From positions 310,001-374,000 of the forward strand of contig NZ_QXEC01000002.1 of NCBI RefSeq assembly GCF_003583405.1: 64,000 nt of DNA, written 5' to 3'. This document shows, piece by piece, positions 41,790 through 50,297 of this stretch. The notes beneath the pieces are model-generated. The model was given only the letters and a program-made list of their open reading frames with translations, did not search any database and had not been told where the DNA came from. The DNA is from Micromonospora radicis (GTDB taxonomy: Bacteria; Actinomycetota; Actinomycetes; Mycobacteriales; Micromonosporaceae). The first letter of the stretch is position 1. Every line of letters begins with the position of its first letter. Made by a program: the position numbers and the translations under genes.

Positions 41790-42509
41790 GTGGCAGGACG
41801 ACGGGCCCGCACGGGGCGGGGCTGGGATGCCGGCCCACCCCGTGCGGGTGACTCCACACCGCGTCCCCGTCGAGGCCGCCGTGCGGCCGGCGGCGAGTCC
41901 GACCCGGGCACCGAGGGTGATACCGGCGGTCGGGCCGGCGGGGACGATGCCGCGCCCCGGGACGAGGCCGAGGTGGCGCGGGAGATCTGCCTGCGGCAGC
42001 TCGCGGTCCGCCCGCGTACCCGCGCCGAGTTGGCCGCCGCGCTGGCCCGCCGGGGCATCTCCGAGGAGACCGCCGACGCGGTCCTCGACCGCTACGACGA
42101 GGTCGGCATCATCGACGACGCCGCGTTCGCCCGGGCCTGGGTCGCCAGCCGGCATGCCGGTCGGGGGCTGGCCCGCCGGGCCCTCGCCAACGAGCTGCGT
42201 CAGCGCGGGGTGGACGGTGACACCGCGAGCGCGGCGCTCGGCGAGCTGGACGAGACCACCGAGGCACAGACCGCGCGGGAGCTGGTGGACCGGAAGCTGC
42301 GCTCCGCTCGGGGTGAGCCGGAGGCGGTGTTCCGGCGGTTGGTCGGCATGCTGGCCCGCAAGGGTTACCCGCCTGGGGTGGCGATCCGGGCGGTGAAGGA
42401 CGCGCTCGCCGCGCAGAGCGCCGAGGCGGCGGAGTTCGCAGAGCAGATCGACGCCGACGCGCTCGCCGATGCCGAGGGGGATCCCGCGGCCGGTGGCCCG
42501 ATCGACTGA
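41790..42509 (+). CDS. recX: regulatory protein RecX
   Basis: 239 residues from GTG 41790. The first 55 residues are a basic, disordered tail; the RecX three-helix repeats follow (ICLRQLAVRPRTRAELAAALARRGI; VLDRYDEVGIIDDAAFARAWV; RRALANELRQRGVD; VFRRLVGMLARKGYPPGVAIRAV). RecX caps and limits RecA filaments. The 9-nt gap places it in the recA operon. An Ala/Asp/Glu-rich C-terminal extension of about 30 residues is unusual but common in actinobacteria. Confidence 0.95.
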   Translation: MAGRRARTGRGWDAGPPRAGDSTPRPRRGRRAAGGESDPGTEGDTGGRAGGDDAAPRDEAEVAREICLRQLAVRPRTRAELAAALARRGISEETADAVLDRYDEVGIIDDAAFARAWVASRHAGRGLARRALANELRQRGVDGDTASAALGELDETTEAQTARELVDRKLRSARGEPEAVFRRLVGMLARKGYPPGVAIRAVKDALAAQSAEAAEFAEQIDADALADAEGDPAAGGPID

Positions 42510-42591
42510 CCGGCGGGTGTTTCCGGTGCCATGGTGTGGGTGATCAGGGTTGCCGGAGGGCGCCGCGGTGGGGGCCGTCTGAGGAGGGTCG

Positions 42592-43296
42592 ATGCTGAAG
42601 GGGTGCCTCAACGGTGGCCGTGGCCGGGACTCGCATCCCGCCGTGCCGTTGAGTCCGGCCGAGTTGGCAGCGGACGCGGCCCGGTGTGCGGCGTTGGGCG
42701 TCGGCGCGGTGCATGTCCATCCGCGTACCGGCGAGGGGGTCGAGTCGTTGCGTCCGGCGGTGATCGCCGACGCGGTGGTGGCGATCCGGGCCGCCGTGCC
42801 GGGTCTGCCGGTCGGGGTGAGTACGGGGGCGTGGATCGAGCCGGATCCGCTGGCCCGGGTGGCCGCGGTACGCGCCTGGACGGTGCTGCCGGACTTCGCC
42901 TCGGTCAACGCGCACGAGCCGGGGGCGGAGGCGGTCGCGCAGGCCCTGCACGAGCGGGGTGTGCTGGTGGAGGCCGGGCTGTGGACGGTGGCGGCGGTCC
43001 GGGCGTACCAGCGGTGGCGGGTGCCGGTCGGTCGGGTGCTGGTCGAGTGCATGGCGGATTCGCCCGAGGTGGCTCTGGCGGACGCGGCGGCGATGCTCGA
43101 CGCGCTGGGGCGGGGCGGTCCGGCGGTGTTGCTGCACGCGGAGGGTGCCCGGGTGTGGGCGGTGTTGGGCGAGGCGGTTCGGCGGGGTCTCGACACCCGG
43201 GTCGGTCTTGAGGACACGGTCCTGTTGCCCGACGGGTCGCCGGCTGCCGACAATGCCGCGTTGGTGGCTGCTGCGGTCGCGTTGGGTGCCGCCTGA
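42592..43296 (+). CDS. BKACE-family beta-keto acid cleavage enzyme (DUF849)
   Basis: 234 residues from ATG 42592, with GGAGGG upstream. BKACE enzymes use zinc to condense a beta-keto acid with acetyl-CoA and split it. The zinc ligands HVH (His41, His43) lie in GVGAVHVHPRTGEGVES, and the catalytic-site glutamate is in VGLEDTVLLPDG (Glu207). LSPAELAADAARCAALG and PVGVSTGAWIEPDPLAR also match. It is shorter than typical Kce proteins (about 270-310 residues), so it belongs to a compact subgroup. Actual substrate unknown. It is downstream of recX by 82 nt, probably with its own promoter. Confidence 0.82.
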   Translation: MLKGCLNGGRGRDSHPAVPLSPAELAADAARCAALGVGAVHVHPRTGEGVESLRPAVIADAVVAIRAAVPGLPVGVSTGAWIEPDPLARVAAVRAWTVLPDFASVNAHEPGAEAVAQALHERGVLVEAGLWTVAAVRAYQRWRVPVGRVLVECMADSPEVALADAAAMLDALGRGGPAVLLHAEGARVWAVLGEAVRRGLDTRVGLEDTVLLPDGSPAADNAALVAAAVALGAA

Positions 43297-43534
43297 ACGG
43301 TCGGGGCGCCGCGCTAGTCGTCTTGTTTGTCCCCGGGCGTCCGACTCGTGTTTGACAGTGAGTGATGATGCAACTTCTCTCCGTCCGGGTGGTTTGATCA
43401 TGACTTCTTGACCGGAGGCCGCCGGAGACCTAGCCTCGCCATAAAGGCTCACATTGCCCGACCAAGCGCAGGCTAAGCGCACAACATAGATCGCGTAACA
43501 GAACTGCATCACTTTGGCCGGTATCATCGGCCGC

Positions 43535-43574
43535 TGACGTCAGCTCCGGACAGGCCGGTCCGGAGCCGACGTGA
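43535..43574. terminator. 15-of-17-bp hairpin
   Basis: TGACGTCAGCTCCGGAC (43535-43551) pairs with GTCCGGAGCCGACGTGA (43558-43574) with two mismatches and a 6-nt loop. It may terminate transcripts from the BKACE side or shape the rny leader. Confidence 0.5.
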
Positions 43575-43589
43575 CAACTGCACCCGGCT

Positions 43590-43618
43590 CGCCGACGGTC
43601 CCGAGGGCACCGTCGGCG
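43590..43618. terminator. 10-bp perfect hairpin
   Basis: CGCCGACGGT (43590-43599) pairs with ACCGTCGGCG (43609-43618) around a 9-nt loop. The second of two tandem hairpins before the rny micro-ORF chain. Confidence 0.55.
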
Positions 43619-43720
43619 GAGAAAGCCACCCCACGGCCATGCGCTCCGGTCGGGCGTCCAGAGCCGTAGGAGCGTGCCCACCGGCAGTTCCTACGGCGCG
43701 ACGTTCAGGGGAGGCGCGCC

Positions 43721-43756
43721 ATGGCGAGGCGGCAGAGGTCCAGGTGGCCGGCATGA
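43721..43756 (+). CDS. micro-ORF 1 of the rny leader (11 residues)
   Basis: ATG 43721 has an excellent ribosome binding site (GGGGAGG, seven bases upstream). It encodes MARRQRSRWPA, highly basic, and ends with TGA overlapping the next ATG (ATGA). Whether the peptide matters or only its translation is unknown. Confidence 0.5.
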   Translation: MARRQRSRWPA

Positions 43757-43830
43757 GCGGGCGAATCGTCCGGCTCGGTGCGTCCACGGCGCCGGGCGGT
43801 ACGCGGCGGCGTGGCGGAGGGTCGGCATGA
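43753..43830 (+). CDS. micro-ORF 2 of the rny leader (25 residues)
   Basis: ATG 43753 overlaps the stop of micro-ORF 1. The product (starts MSGRIVRLGAS, ends RRRGGGSA) is basic and low-complexity, and its stop overlaps the next ATG. It has little ribosome binding site of its own, so translation probably depends on coupling. Confidence 0.45.
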   Translation: MSGRIVRLGASTAPGGTRRRGGGSA

Positions 43831-43946
43831 GTGCGGGGCGGGACGCCTGCGGCGGCGCGGACGCCGGGGCCGCCGACGAGGACGAGCAGAGTTCAGGGCG
43901 GTCGCCGGAGCCGGCCGGTACGCGACGTAGTGGAGTGCCGGCATGA
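43827..43946 (+). CDS. micro-ORF 3 of the rny leader (39 residues)
   Basis: ATG 43827 overlaps micro-ORF 2 and has GGAGGG upstream. The product (starts MSAGRDACGG, ends RSGVPA) is acidic in the middle (ADEDEQSS), and its stop overlaps the rny ATG. DNA before this start and before rny is similar (GGTACGCG, then GGAG, then GGCATGAG), as if the start region had been duplicated. Confidence 0.45.
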   Translation: MSAGRDACGGADAGAADEDEQSSGRSPEPAGTRRSGVPA

Positions 43947-45709
43947 GCGCGTTCGACGTCGTACTCCTGCTCGCCGTGCTGGTGTTGACGCTGGTGGTGG
44001 TGGGCGCGGTGGTCTTCGGGGCCCGGCTGCTGCGGGGTCTGCAGGCGCCGCCGGCACCTGAGGATCCGGCCTACATCGCGGAGAAGGATCGCCAGGAGCA
44101 GTCGCTGGCGGCGTTGCGTACCGCCGCCGACGAGGTCAACAGCACGATCGACGTGGCGAAGTCCGCGGCGGCGGCTGCCCGCACGGAGGCGGCAGCGGCC
44201 AAGGCGGAGGCGAAGGCGGCCCGAGCGGAGGCCCGCCGGGTGCTCGATGACGCCCGGGCGGAGGCGGACACGGTCCTCGAACGGGCGCACAAGCAGGCCG
44301 AGGCGGACGCGGAGCAGTTGCGGACCGCAGCGCGGCGCAGCGGTGAGCGGGAGGTGGCGGTGCTCGCCGCGACCACCCGGGAGCAGGCCGCCGAGGTGGA
44401 GCGGCGGGCGGCCCGGATGGACGAGCGGGAGCGGCTGCACACCGAGGAGGTGGAGCGGCTCGCCGAGCGGGAACGCCAGCTGACCGCCGCCAGTGCCGCG
44501 CTCGCCGAGCGGGAGGCGGCGCTCGCGGTACGGGAGGAGGAGCTGGCCGAGGCGGAGAACCTGCGGCGGCGGGAGTTGGAGCGGGTCGCCGGGTTGACCG
44601 CCGACGCCGCCCGTACCGAGTTGGTCGAGGCGATCGAGGGCCAGGCCAAGCGGGAGGCCGCGTTGTTGGTGCGGGACATCGAGTCGGATGCCCGGTCCAC
44701 CGCCGAGCAGCGGGCCCGGCACATCGTGGTCGACGCGATCCAGCGGGTGGCCAGCGAGCAGACCGCCGAGAGCGTGGTCAGCGTGCTGCACCTGCCGGGC
44801 GACGAGATGAAGGGCCGGATCATCGGTCGGGAGGGCCGCAACATCCGGGCCTTCGAGTCGGTGACCGGGGTGAACCTGATCATCGACGACACCCCCGAGG
44901 CGGTCCTGCTGTCCTGCTTCGATCCGGTGCGCCGGGAGGTGGGGCGGTTGACGCTGGAGAAGCTGGTGCTCGACGGGCGGATCCACCCGCACCGGATCGA
45001 GGAGGTGCACGACCTGGCCCGGCAGGAGGTGGACCAGTTGTGTGAGCGGGCCGCCGAGGACGCGCTGGTGGCGGTCGGGATCACCGAGATCCACCCGGAG
45101 CTGGTCACGTTGCTGGGCCGGTTGCGCTATCGCACCTCGTACGGGCAGAACGTGCTCAAGCACCTGGTGGAGACCGCGCACATCGCCGGCATCATGGCCG
45201 CCGAGCTGCGCCTGGACGTGCCGTTGATCAAGCGGTCGGCGTTCCTGCACGACATCGGCAAGGCGCTCACCCACGAGGTGGAGGGCAGTCACGCGATCAT
45301 CGGGGCGGACGTGGCCCGCAAGTACGGCGAGAGCGAGGACGTGGTGCACGCCATCGAGGCGCACCACAACGAGGTGCCGCCGCAGACCGTCGAGGCGGTG
45401 CTGACCCAGGCGTCGGACGCCTGCTCCGGTGGGCGCCCGGGGGCACGGCGGGAGAGCCTGGAGGCGTACGTCAAGCGGCTGGAGCGGATCGAGGAGATCG
45501 CCGCCGGCAAGCAGGGCGTGGACAAGGTCTTCGCCATGCAGGCGGGCCGGGAGATCCGGGTGATGGTCAAGCCGGACGACGTCGACGACATCGGCGCGGC
45601 GGTGCTGGCCCGTGACGTGGCGAAGCAGGTCGAGGAGGAGCTGACCTACCCGGGACAGATCCGGGTGACCGTGGTCCGCGAGTCCCGGGTCACCGAGATC
45701 GCCCGCTGA
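43943..45709 (+). CDS. rny: ribonuclease Y
   Basis: 588 residues from ATG 43943, overlapping micro-ORF 3. Domain order is that of RNase Y: an N-terminal membrane helix (VVLLLAVLVLTLVVVGAVVF), a long coiled coil to about residue 265, a KH RNA-binding domain (GRIIGREGRNIRAFE at about 292-306) and an HD phosphohydrolase domain with His436-Asp437 in FLHDIGK. It initiates mRNA decay as a membrane-bound endonuclease. It sits between recX and gluABCD, genes that are closer together in corynebacteria. A strong terminator follows. Confidence 0.95.
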   Translation: MSAFDVVLLLAVLVLTLVVVGAVVFGARLLRGLQAPPAPEDPAYIAEKDRQEQSLAALRTAADEVNSTIDVAKSAAAAARTEAAAAKAEAKAARAEARRVLDDARAEADTVLERAHKQAEADAEQLRTAARRSGEREVAVLAATTREQAAEVERRAARMDERERLHTEEVERLAERERQLTAASAALAEREAALAVREEELAEAENLRRRELERVAGLTADAARTELVEAIEGQAKREAALLVRDIESDARSTAEQRARHIVVDAIQRVASEQTAESVVSVLHLPGDEMKGRIIGREGRNIRAFESVTGVNLIIDDTPEAVLLSCFDPVRREVGRLTLEKLVLDGRIHPHRIEEVHDLARQEVDQLCERAAEDALVAVGITEIHPELVTLLGRLRYRTSYGQNVLKHLVETAHIAGIMAAELRLDVPLIKRSAFLHDIGKALTHEVEGSHAIIGADVARKYGESEDVVHAIEAHHNEVPPQTVEAVLTQASDACSGGRPGARRESLEAYVKRLERIEEIAAGKQGVDKVFAMQAGREIRVMVKPDDVDDIGAAVLARDVAKQVEEELTYPGQIRVTVVRESRVTEIAR

Positions 45710-45725
45710 GCTGTGCGGAGGGGGC

Positions 45726-45754
45726 GCGGCGCCGGCCAGGTTGGCCGGCGCCGC
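45726..45754. terminator. 13-bp hairpin terminator between convergent rny and gluD
   Basis: GCGGCGCCGGCCA (45726-45738) and its exact complement (45742-45754) with a GGT loop, 16 nt after the rny stop. Confidence 0.85.
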
Positions 45755-45769
45755 GTCGTGGTGTTCGGT

Positions 45770-46666
45770 TCAGCCCTGCGGCTCGGTGACCGTGGCGCCG
45801 CCCTCGGGGGTGGCGCCGGGCGTGCCGGCCGGGGCGGTCTGCCTCGGTACCCGGAAGGCCCGCGTGCGGCTGCGCCGGTCGAGCCAGCCGGCGAACCAGG
45901 TGAGCAGGGAGTTGATCACGATGTAGATGACCGCGATCACCATCGCTGCGGGGATGATGTTGCCGTAGTTGGCGGCGAGGTCGTTGACGCCGCGCTGGAG
46001 CAGCTCGGGGTAGGCCACGATGTAGCCGAGCGCGGTGTCCTTGAGCAGCACCACCAGCTGGCTGACGATGATCGGCAACATGGCCCGGGCCGCCTGCGGG
46101 ATGAGGATCAACTGCATGACCTGGGTCTTGCGCATGCCGATGGCGTACGCCGCCTCGGACTGCCCGCTGGGTACGGACCGGATGCCGGCCCGGAACGCCT
46201 CGGCCAGCACCGACCCGTTGTAGAGGGTCAGGCCGATCACCACGGCCCAGAACGCGCTCACCGGCTGCTTGAGCACCCACGGCAGGCCGTAGAAGACGAA
46301 GAAGATCATCAACAGCAGTGGTACGGCCCGGAAGAACTCCACCACCGCGCCGGCCGGGACACTGATCCACCAGTGCTCGGAGAGCCGCCCGACCGCGAAG
46401 ATGATGCCGAAGGCGAGCGAGAGCAGCATGCCGACCGACGCTGCCTTGAGGGTGGCCCAGAGGCCCGGCAGGACGAACTGCGTCCAGGTCTTCGGGTCGG
46501 CGAACGGCTTCCACAGCCAGGCTTCCCACTGACCGGCCTGGTCGAACTTGCGGTAGAGCCAGTAGAGCAGTGCGAGTACGGCGACGCCGAAGATGACGCT
46601 CAGCACCGTGTTGCGGATCCGCGCGCGGGGCCCCGGGTGGTCGTAGAGGACGCTGCTGGTGCTCAT
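45770..46666 (-). CDS. gluD: glutamate-type ABC transporter permease (GluD)
   Basis: 298 residues; HisM-type permease with five or more membrane helices and the ATPase-contact EAA loop GQSEAAYAIGMRKTQVMQLILIPQA. An N-terminal cytoplasmic tail and a Pro/Thr/Ala-rich C-terminal tail of about 30 residues flank the core. Its ATG overlaps the gluC stop. Last gene of gluABCD, whose order and position after recA-recX match the Corynebacterium glutamate uptake operon. The precise substrate (glutamate or another polar amino acid) is inferred from this context. Confidence 0.9.
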   Translation of the reverse strand: MSTSSVLYDHPGPRARIRNTVLSVIFGVAVLALLYWLYRKFDQAGQWEAWLWKPFADPKTWTQFVLPGLWATLKAASVGMLLSLAFGIIFAVGRLSEHWWISVPAGAVVEFFRAVPLLLMIFFVFYGLPWVLKQPVSAFWAVVIGLTLYNGSVLAEAFRAGIRSVPSGQSEAAYAIGMRKTQVMQLILIPQAARAMLPIIVSQLVVLLKDTALGYIVAYPELLQRGVNDLAANYGNIIPAAMVIAVIYIVINSLLTWFAGWLDRRSRTRAFRVPRQTAPAGTPGATPEGGATVTEPQG

Positions 46667-47340
46667 CAGCGCTTCACCGCCAGTTTGTTGGCCAGCCAGC
46701 CGAAGAAGTAGCCGGTGGGGATGAGGAGCGCGGCGAACGTGCCGGCGAAGACCAGGAAGATCAGGATGACCGCGTTGCCGTAGCTGTTGATCAGGTCCTT
46801 CATCACGTTGGAGGACTCCATCAACCCGATGGTGCCGACGATCGTGGCGTTCTTGCAGAGCGCGATCAGGATGCTGCCGAACGGTGCGATAACCGACCGG
46901 GCGGCCTGCGGCAGTACCACGATCCGCAGGGTCTGCGCGAAGGAAAGGCCGATCGCGCGGGCCGCCTCGGCCTGTCCGGTCGGCACCGTGTTGATGCCGG
47001 AGCGGATCGCCTCGCAGACGAACGCGGCGGTGTAGGTCGACAGACCGATCACGCCGAGCCAGTAGCGGTTGAGGTCGAGTTCCTGCGACAGGCTCAGCCC
47101 GAGCGTCGAGTACAGGCCGAAGTAGCAGAAGAAGATGACCAGCGTGAGCGGGGTGTTACGGAAGATGTTGACCCAGCCTGCGCCGAAGCCGCGCAGCACG
47201 GGTACGGGGGAGACCCGCATCGCGGCCAGCAGCACGCCGAGCACCAGCGCGCAGACCGCGGACGCGCCGGTCAGCTTGAGGATCCAGAGAAACCCCGAGA
47301 CGTACGCTTCGAAGTTCTTCGGATCGGTGAATACGTCCAT
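46666..47340 (-). CDS. gluC: glutamate-type ABC transporter permease (GluC)
   Basis: 224 residues from the ATG ending at 47340. Five helices, with RNTPLTLVIFFCYFGL (conserved in amino-acid permeases) and the EAA loop GQAEAARAIGLSFAQTLRIVVLPQA. Pairs with GluD to form the channel. Separated from gluB by 81 nt that carry a strong hairpin. Confidence 0.92.
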   Translation of the reverse strand: MDVFTDPKNFEAYVSGFLWILKLTGASAVCALVLGVLLAAMRVSPVPVLRGFGAGWVNIFRNTPLTLVIFFCYFGLYSTLGLSLSQELDLNRYWLGVIGLSTYTAAFVCEAIRSGINTVPTGQAEAARAIGLSFAQTLRIVVLPQAARSVIAPFGSILIALCKNATIVGTIGLMESSNVMKDLINSYGNAVILIFLVFAGTFAALLIPTGYFFGWLANKLAVKR

Positions 47341-47380
47341 GCTCCGGCTCCCGAGGCACGTGATGGCGGCCGTTGGCAGG

Positions 47381-47415
47381 CCGGAGCCGGCACCCCGAGG
47401 GGGTGCCGGCTCCGG
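47381..47415 (-). promoter_or_regulatory. intercistronic hairpin between gluB and gluC
   Basis: A perfect 15-bp stem (CCGGAGCCGGCACCC at 47381-47395 with its complement at 47401-47415), 5-nt loop, directly after the gluB stop. Such structures often make the binding-protein gene more abundant than the permease genes, by partial termination or by blocking 3' decay. Confidence 0.75.
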
Positions 47416-47421
47416 TTTCGA

Positions 47422-48282
47422 TCAGACAGCGCCGCAGTGGGTCAGCTTGGTGGTGTCCAGCTCCGGCGCGGGGGTGCCGCTCTTGCCCAGGGTGGCGTCC
47501 CAGGCGGCCTTGTAGCTGCCGTCCTCGGCGGCGGCCTTGAGGATCTCGTTGATCTTCTCGCAGCCGGCGGTGTCGTCCTTCTTCAGGCCGATGCCGTACG
47601 GCTCGTCGGAGAAGGTGCTGCCGACGACCTTGAACTTGCCGGCGTACTGGTCCTGCGCGGCGTAGCCGGCGAGGATGATGTCGTCGGTGGTGACGGCGTC
47701 GACCTGGCCGTTCTCCAGCAGCGGCAGGCACTTGGAGTACGAGTCGAACTGCTCCAGCTTGGCGTCCGGGTAGTTCTCGGTGATCCGCTTGGCCGGGGTC
47801 GAGCCGGTGACCGAGCAGACCGTCTTGCCGGCCAGCTGGTCCGGACCGGTGAGGGTGGAGTCCGACTTGACCAGCAGGTCCTGGCCGGCGACGTAGTACG
47901 GGCCCGCGAAGTTGATCTTCTGCTTGCGCTCGTCGTTGATGGTGTAGGTGGCCACCACCAGGTCGACGGTGCCCTGCTCGATGAAGGGCTCACGGTTGGC
48001 CGACACGGTGGTCTTCCACTCGATGCCGCTCTCCTCGACGCCGAGGCCCTTCGCGATGATCTTCCCGATCTCGATGTCGAAGCCCTCGTACTGGCTGCCG
48101 GTCTGCAGGCCCAGGCCCGGCTGGTCGGCCTTGACGCCGATGACCAGCTTCTTCTGGCCCTCGGCCTTGCCCACGACGCCACCGGCGCCGGTGCCACCCT
48201 CGTCGCTGTCCCCGCCACACGCGGCCATCGCTACCGCGAGGCCGGCAACGGCGACGACAGCCGCCATCCGCTTCATTCGCAT
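47422..48282 (-). CDS. gluB: glutamate-binding lipoprotein (GluB)
   Basis: 286 residues. A lipoprotein signal (KRMAAVVAVAGLAVAMAAC, Cys22) is followed by a Gly/Asp/Ser linker and a type 2 periplasmic binding fold: LVIGVKADQPGLGLQ, EGFDIEIGKIIAKGLG, TVDLVVATYTINDERKQKINFAGPYY, and TVCSVTGSTPAKRI. It is tethered outside the membrane and delivers amino acid to GluCD. Two further cysteines near 200-240 may form a disulphide. Confidence 0.93.
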   Translation of the reverse strand: MRMKRMAAVVAVAGLAVAMAACGGDSDEGGTGAGGVVGKAEGQKKLVIGVKADQPGLGLQTGSQYEGFDIEIGKIIAKGLGVEESGIEWKTTVSANREPFIEQGTVDLVVATYTINDERKQKINFAGPYYVAGQDLLVKSDSTLTGPDQLAGKTVCSVTGSTPAKRITENYPDAKLEQFDSYSKCLPLLENGQVDAVTTDDIILAGYAAQDQYAGKFKVVGSTFSDEPYGIGLKKDDTAGCEKINEILKAAAEDGSYKAAWDATLGKSGTPAPELDTTKLTHCGAV

Positions 48283-48342
48283 ACTTGTTTCTCCTTCTTC
48301 GAGTGGAGCCGGCCGGGTCGCGGCCCGCTCCGCTTGAGATGC

Positions 48343-49098
48343 CTAGTGCGTGAGGATCTTGGAGAGGAAGTCCTTGGCGCGCTCGCTGCGCGGGTTGGCG
48401 AAGAACTCCGTCGGAGCGGCGTCCTCGACGAGCTTGCCGTCGGCCATGAAGATGACCCGGTTGGCGGCGTGCCGGGCGAAGCCCATCTCGTGGGTGACCA
48501 CGACCATGGTCATGCCGTCGCGGGCCAGCGAGGTCATCACGTCCAGCACCTCGCCCACCATCTCCGGGTCGAGCGCGCTGGTGGGCTCGTCGAAGAGCAT
48601 CGCCTTGGGCTGCATGGCCAGCGCCCGGGCGATCGCCGCACGCTGCTGCTGGCCGCCGGAGAGCTGGGCCGGGAACTTGCCGGCCTGGTTGGCGATGCCG
48701 ACCCGGTCGAGTAGGGCGAGACCGCGTTCGCGGGCCGCCGCCGGCTTCTCCCTGCGCACCTTGACCGGCCCGAGAGTGACGTTCTCCAGGATCGTCTTGT
48801 GCGCGAAGAGGTTGAACGACTGGAACACCATGCCGACCTCGCTGCGCAGCTTGGCCAGCGGCTTGCCCTCGGCCGGCAGCGCCTGACCGTCGAACGTGAT
48901 GGTGCCGGAGTTGATCGGCTCGAGCCGGTTGATCGTGCGGCACAGGGTCGACTTGCCGGAGCCGGACGGGCCGATGACCACGACCACCTCGCCCCGGCCC
49001 ACCGACAGTGAGACGTCGTCCAGCACGTGCAGCGGCCCGAACCACTTGTTGACCGAGTCCAGCACGATGAGCGGTTCGCCCGTCGTCACGTCGTCCAC
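48343..49098 (-). CDS. gluA: glutamate-type ABC transporter ATPase (GluA)
   Basis: 251 residues from the GTG ending at 49098, with GAGGGGG upstream; an ATG ending at 49176 would add 26 unconserved residues. Walker [11 protein letters not shown]-loop [10 protein letters not shown], signature [15 protein letters not shown], Walker [14 protein letters not shown] and the switch histidine in [10 protein letters not shown] are all present. Energises uptake by GluBCD. A GTCAC-N6-GTAAC box lies about 85 nt upstream of its start, a place suited to nitrogen or envelope-linked control. Confidence 0.95.
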   Translation of the reverse strand: MDDVTTGEPLIVLDSVNKWFGPLHVLDDVSLSVGRGEVVVVIGPSGSGKSTLCRTINRLEPINSGTITFDGQALPAEGKPLAKLRSEVGMVFQSFNLFAHKTILENVTLGPVKVRREKPAAARERGLALLDRVGIANQAGKFPAQLSGGQQQRAAIARALAMQPKAMLFDEPTSALDPEMVGEVLDVMTSLARDGMTMVVVTHEMGFARHAANRVIFMADGKLVEDAAPTEFFANPRSERAKDFLSKILTH

Positions 49099-49181
49099 CG
49101 TCCCCCTCGTTGCTTTCGGGGTCGGTCGACCCCGGGATAGCGGCCACTGTAGGCGGGGCCGCGTGGCAGAACGCAACTCAG

Positions 49182-49200
49182 ATGGTCACGGAGCGGTAAC
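49182..49200. promoter_or_regulatory. GTCAC-N6-GTAAC box in the gluA/selD divergent region
   Basis: ATGGTCACGGAGCGGTAAC contains GTCAC and GTAAC eleven bases apart, one helical turn. The same 19-mer with two changes occurs at 50468-50486. Tandem GTnAC half-sites are bound by OmpR-type regulators (GlnR and MtrA have similar sites in actinobacteria). Which protein binds here is not known. Confidence 0.55.
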
Positions 49201-49280
49201 ACCGTGGCGGATCGGGCCCGGGCGTCCGGAATCGCCCGGGTCGGGTGGCGGGAGCGGGCGGTGACGGAGATCATGTGAGG

Positions 49281-50297
49281 ATGACCGAGCCGGTGCGGCT
49301 GACCAGGTACGCCCGTGGTGGCGGATGCGCGTGCAAGATCCCGCCGGGTGAGCTGGAGGCGATGGTGGCCGGCCTCGGCCCCGCCACCGGCACCGAGGAC
49401 TCGCTGGTCGGCCTCGACCCCGGCGACCTGTTGGTCGGCCTCGACCACGGCGACGACGCGGCGGTGGTCCGGCTGGACGCGCGGACCGGCGTGGTGACCA
49501 CCGCGGACTTCTTCACCCCGGTGGTCGACGACGCGTACGACTGGGGCCGCATCGCGGCGACCAACGCGCTGTCGGACGTGTACGCGATGGGCGGCGAACC
49601 GTTGGTCGCGCTGAACCTGCTCTGCTGGCCACGGGAGGTGCTGCCGCTGGAGCTGGCTCGGGAGGTGCTGCGCGGCGGCCTCGACGTCGCCCGGTCGGCG
49701 GGCTGTCACCTGGCCGGCGGGCACAGCGTCGACGACGACGGGCCGAAGTACGGCCTGGCGGTCACCGGCCTGGTCCGGCCCGAGGAGCTGATCACCCTCG
49801 ACGCCGGGCGCCCCGGCGTGCCGCTGTCGTTGACCAAGCCGCTCGGCGTCGGTGTGCTCAACACCCGGCACATGCGCACCGGTGACAGCTTTCCCGAGGC
49901 GGTCGCCGCGATGACCACATTGAACCGGGACGCGGCGCGGGCGGCGGTGACGGCCGGGGTGCGATGCGGCACCGACGTGACCGGTTTCGGGCTGCTCGGT
50001 CACGCCTCGAAGCTGGCCCGCGCCAGCCGCCTGACGGTGGCGATCGACATCGCCCGGGTGCCGTACCTGGGCGGCGCCCGGGAGGCGGCCCGTGACGGCT
50101 ACGTCAGCGGCGGCTCGCGCCGCAACCTGGAGTGGGTGACCCCGTGGACCGACCTGGCCGCGGCGGGTGAGGTGGACCGGCTGCTGCTGGCCGACGCGCA
50201 GACCTCCGGCGGCCTGCTGGTGGCCGGGGAACTGCCGGGTGCCCCGGTGATCGGTGAGCTGCTGCCACGCGGTGAACACCTGGTCGTGCTGCGCTGA
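49281..50297 (+). CDS. selD: selenide, water dikinase (selenophosphate synthase)
   Basis: 338 residues from ATG 49281. The catalytic segment is GGGCACK, with Cys16, Cys18 and Lys19 equivalent to E. coli Cys17, Cys19 and Lys20, so this is a cysteine and not a selenocysteine form. VTTADFFTPVVDDAYDWGRIAATNALSDVYAMGG, LAGGHSVDD, DVTGFGLLGH and DAQTSGGLL complete the family pattern. It makes selenophosphate for selenocysteine, selenouridine or Se-cofactor synthesis. No selA, selB, selenouridine synthase or tRNA-Sec is in the window, so the user pathway must be elsewhere. Confidence 0.95.
   Translation: MTEPVRLTRYARGGGCACKIPPGELEAMVAGLGPATGTEDSLVGLDPGDLLVGLDHGDDAAVVRLDARTGVVTTADFFTPVVDDAYDWGRIAATNALSDVYAMGGEPLVALNLLCWPREVLPLELAREVLRGGLDVARSAGCHLAGGHSVDDDGPKYGLAVTGLVRPEELITLDAGRPGVPLSLTKPLGVGVLNTRHMRTGDSFPEAVAAMTTLNRDAARAAVTAGVRCGTDVTGFGLLGHASKLARASRLTVAIDIARVPYLGGAREAARDGYVSGGSRRNLEWVTPWTDLAAAGEVDRLLLADAQTSGGLLVAGELPGAPVIGELLPRGEHLVVLR

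Larger units (their letters stand above)
43297..43720. other. 424-nt gene-free region between BKACE and the rny micro-ORFs
   Basis: Lower GC than the neighbours around 43350-43530, as expected for a promoter region, but I could not assign hexamers. Two hairpins follow (43535-43574 and 43590-43618). ORFs here on either strand lack ribosome binding sites and family resemblance. Confidence 0.5.

Noticed and set aside
43430..43681. 83-residue minus-strand ORF before rny
   Set aside because: Covers two hairpins and a lower-GC region, no ribosome binding site, no family resemblance.
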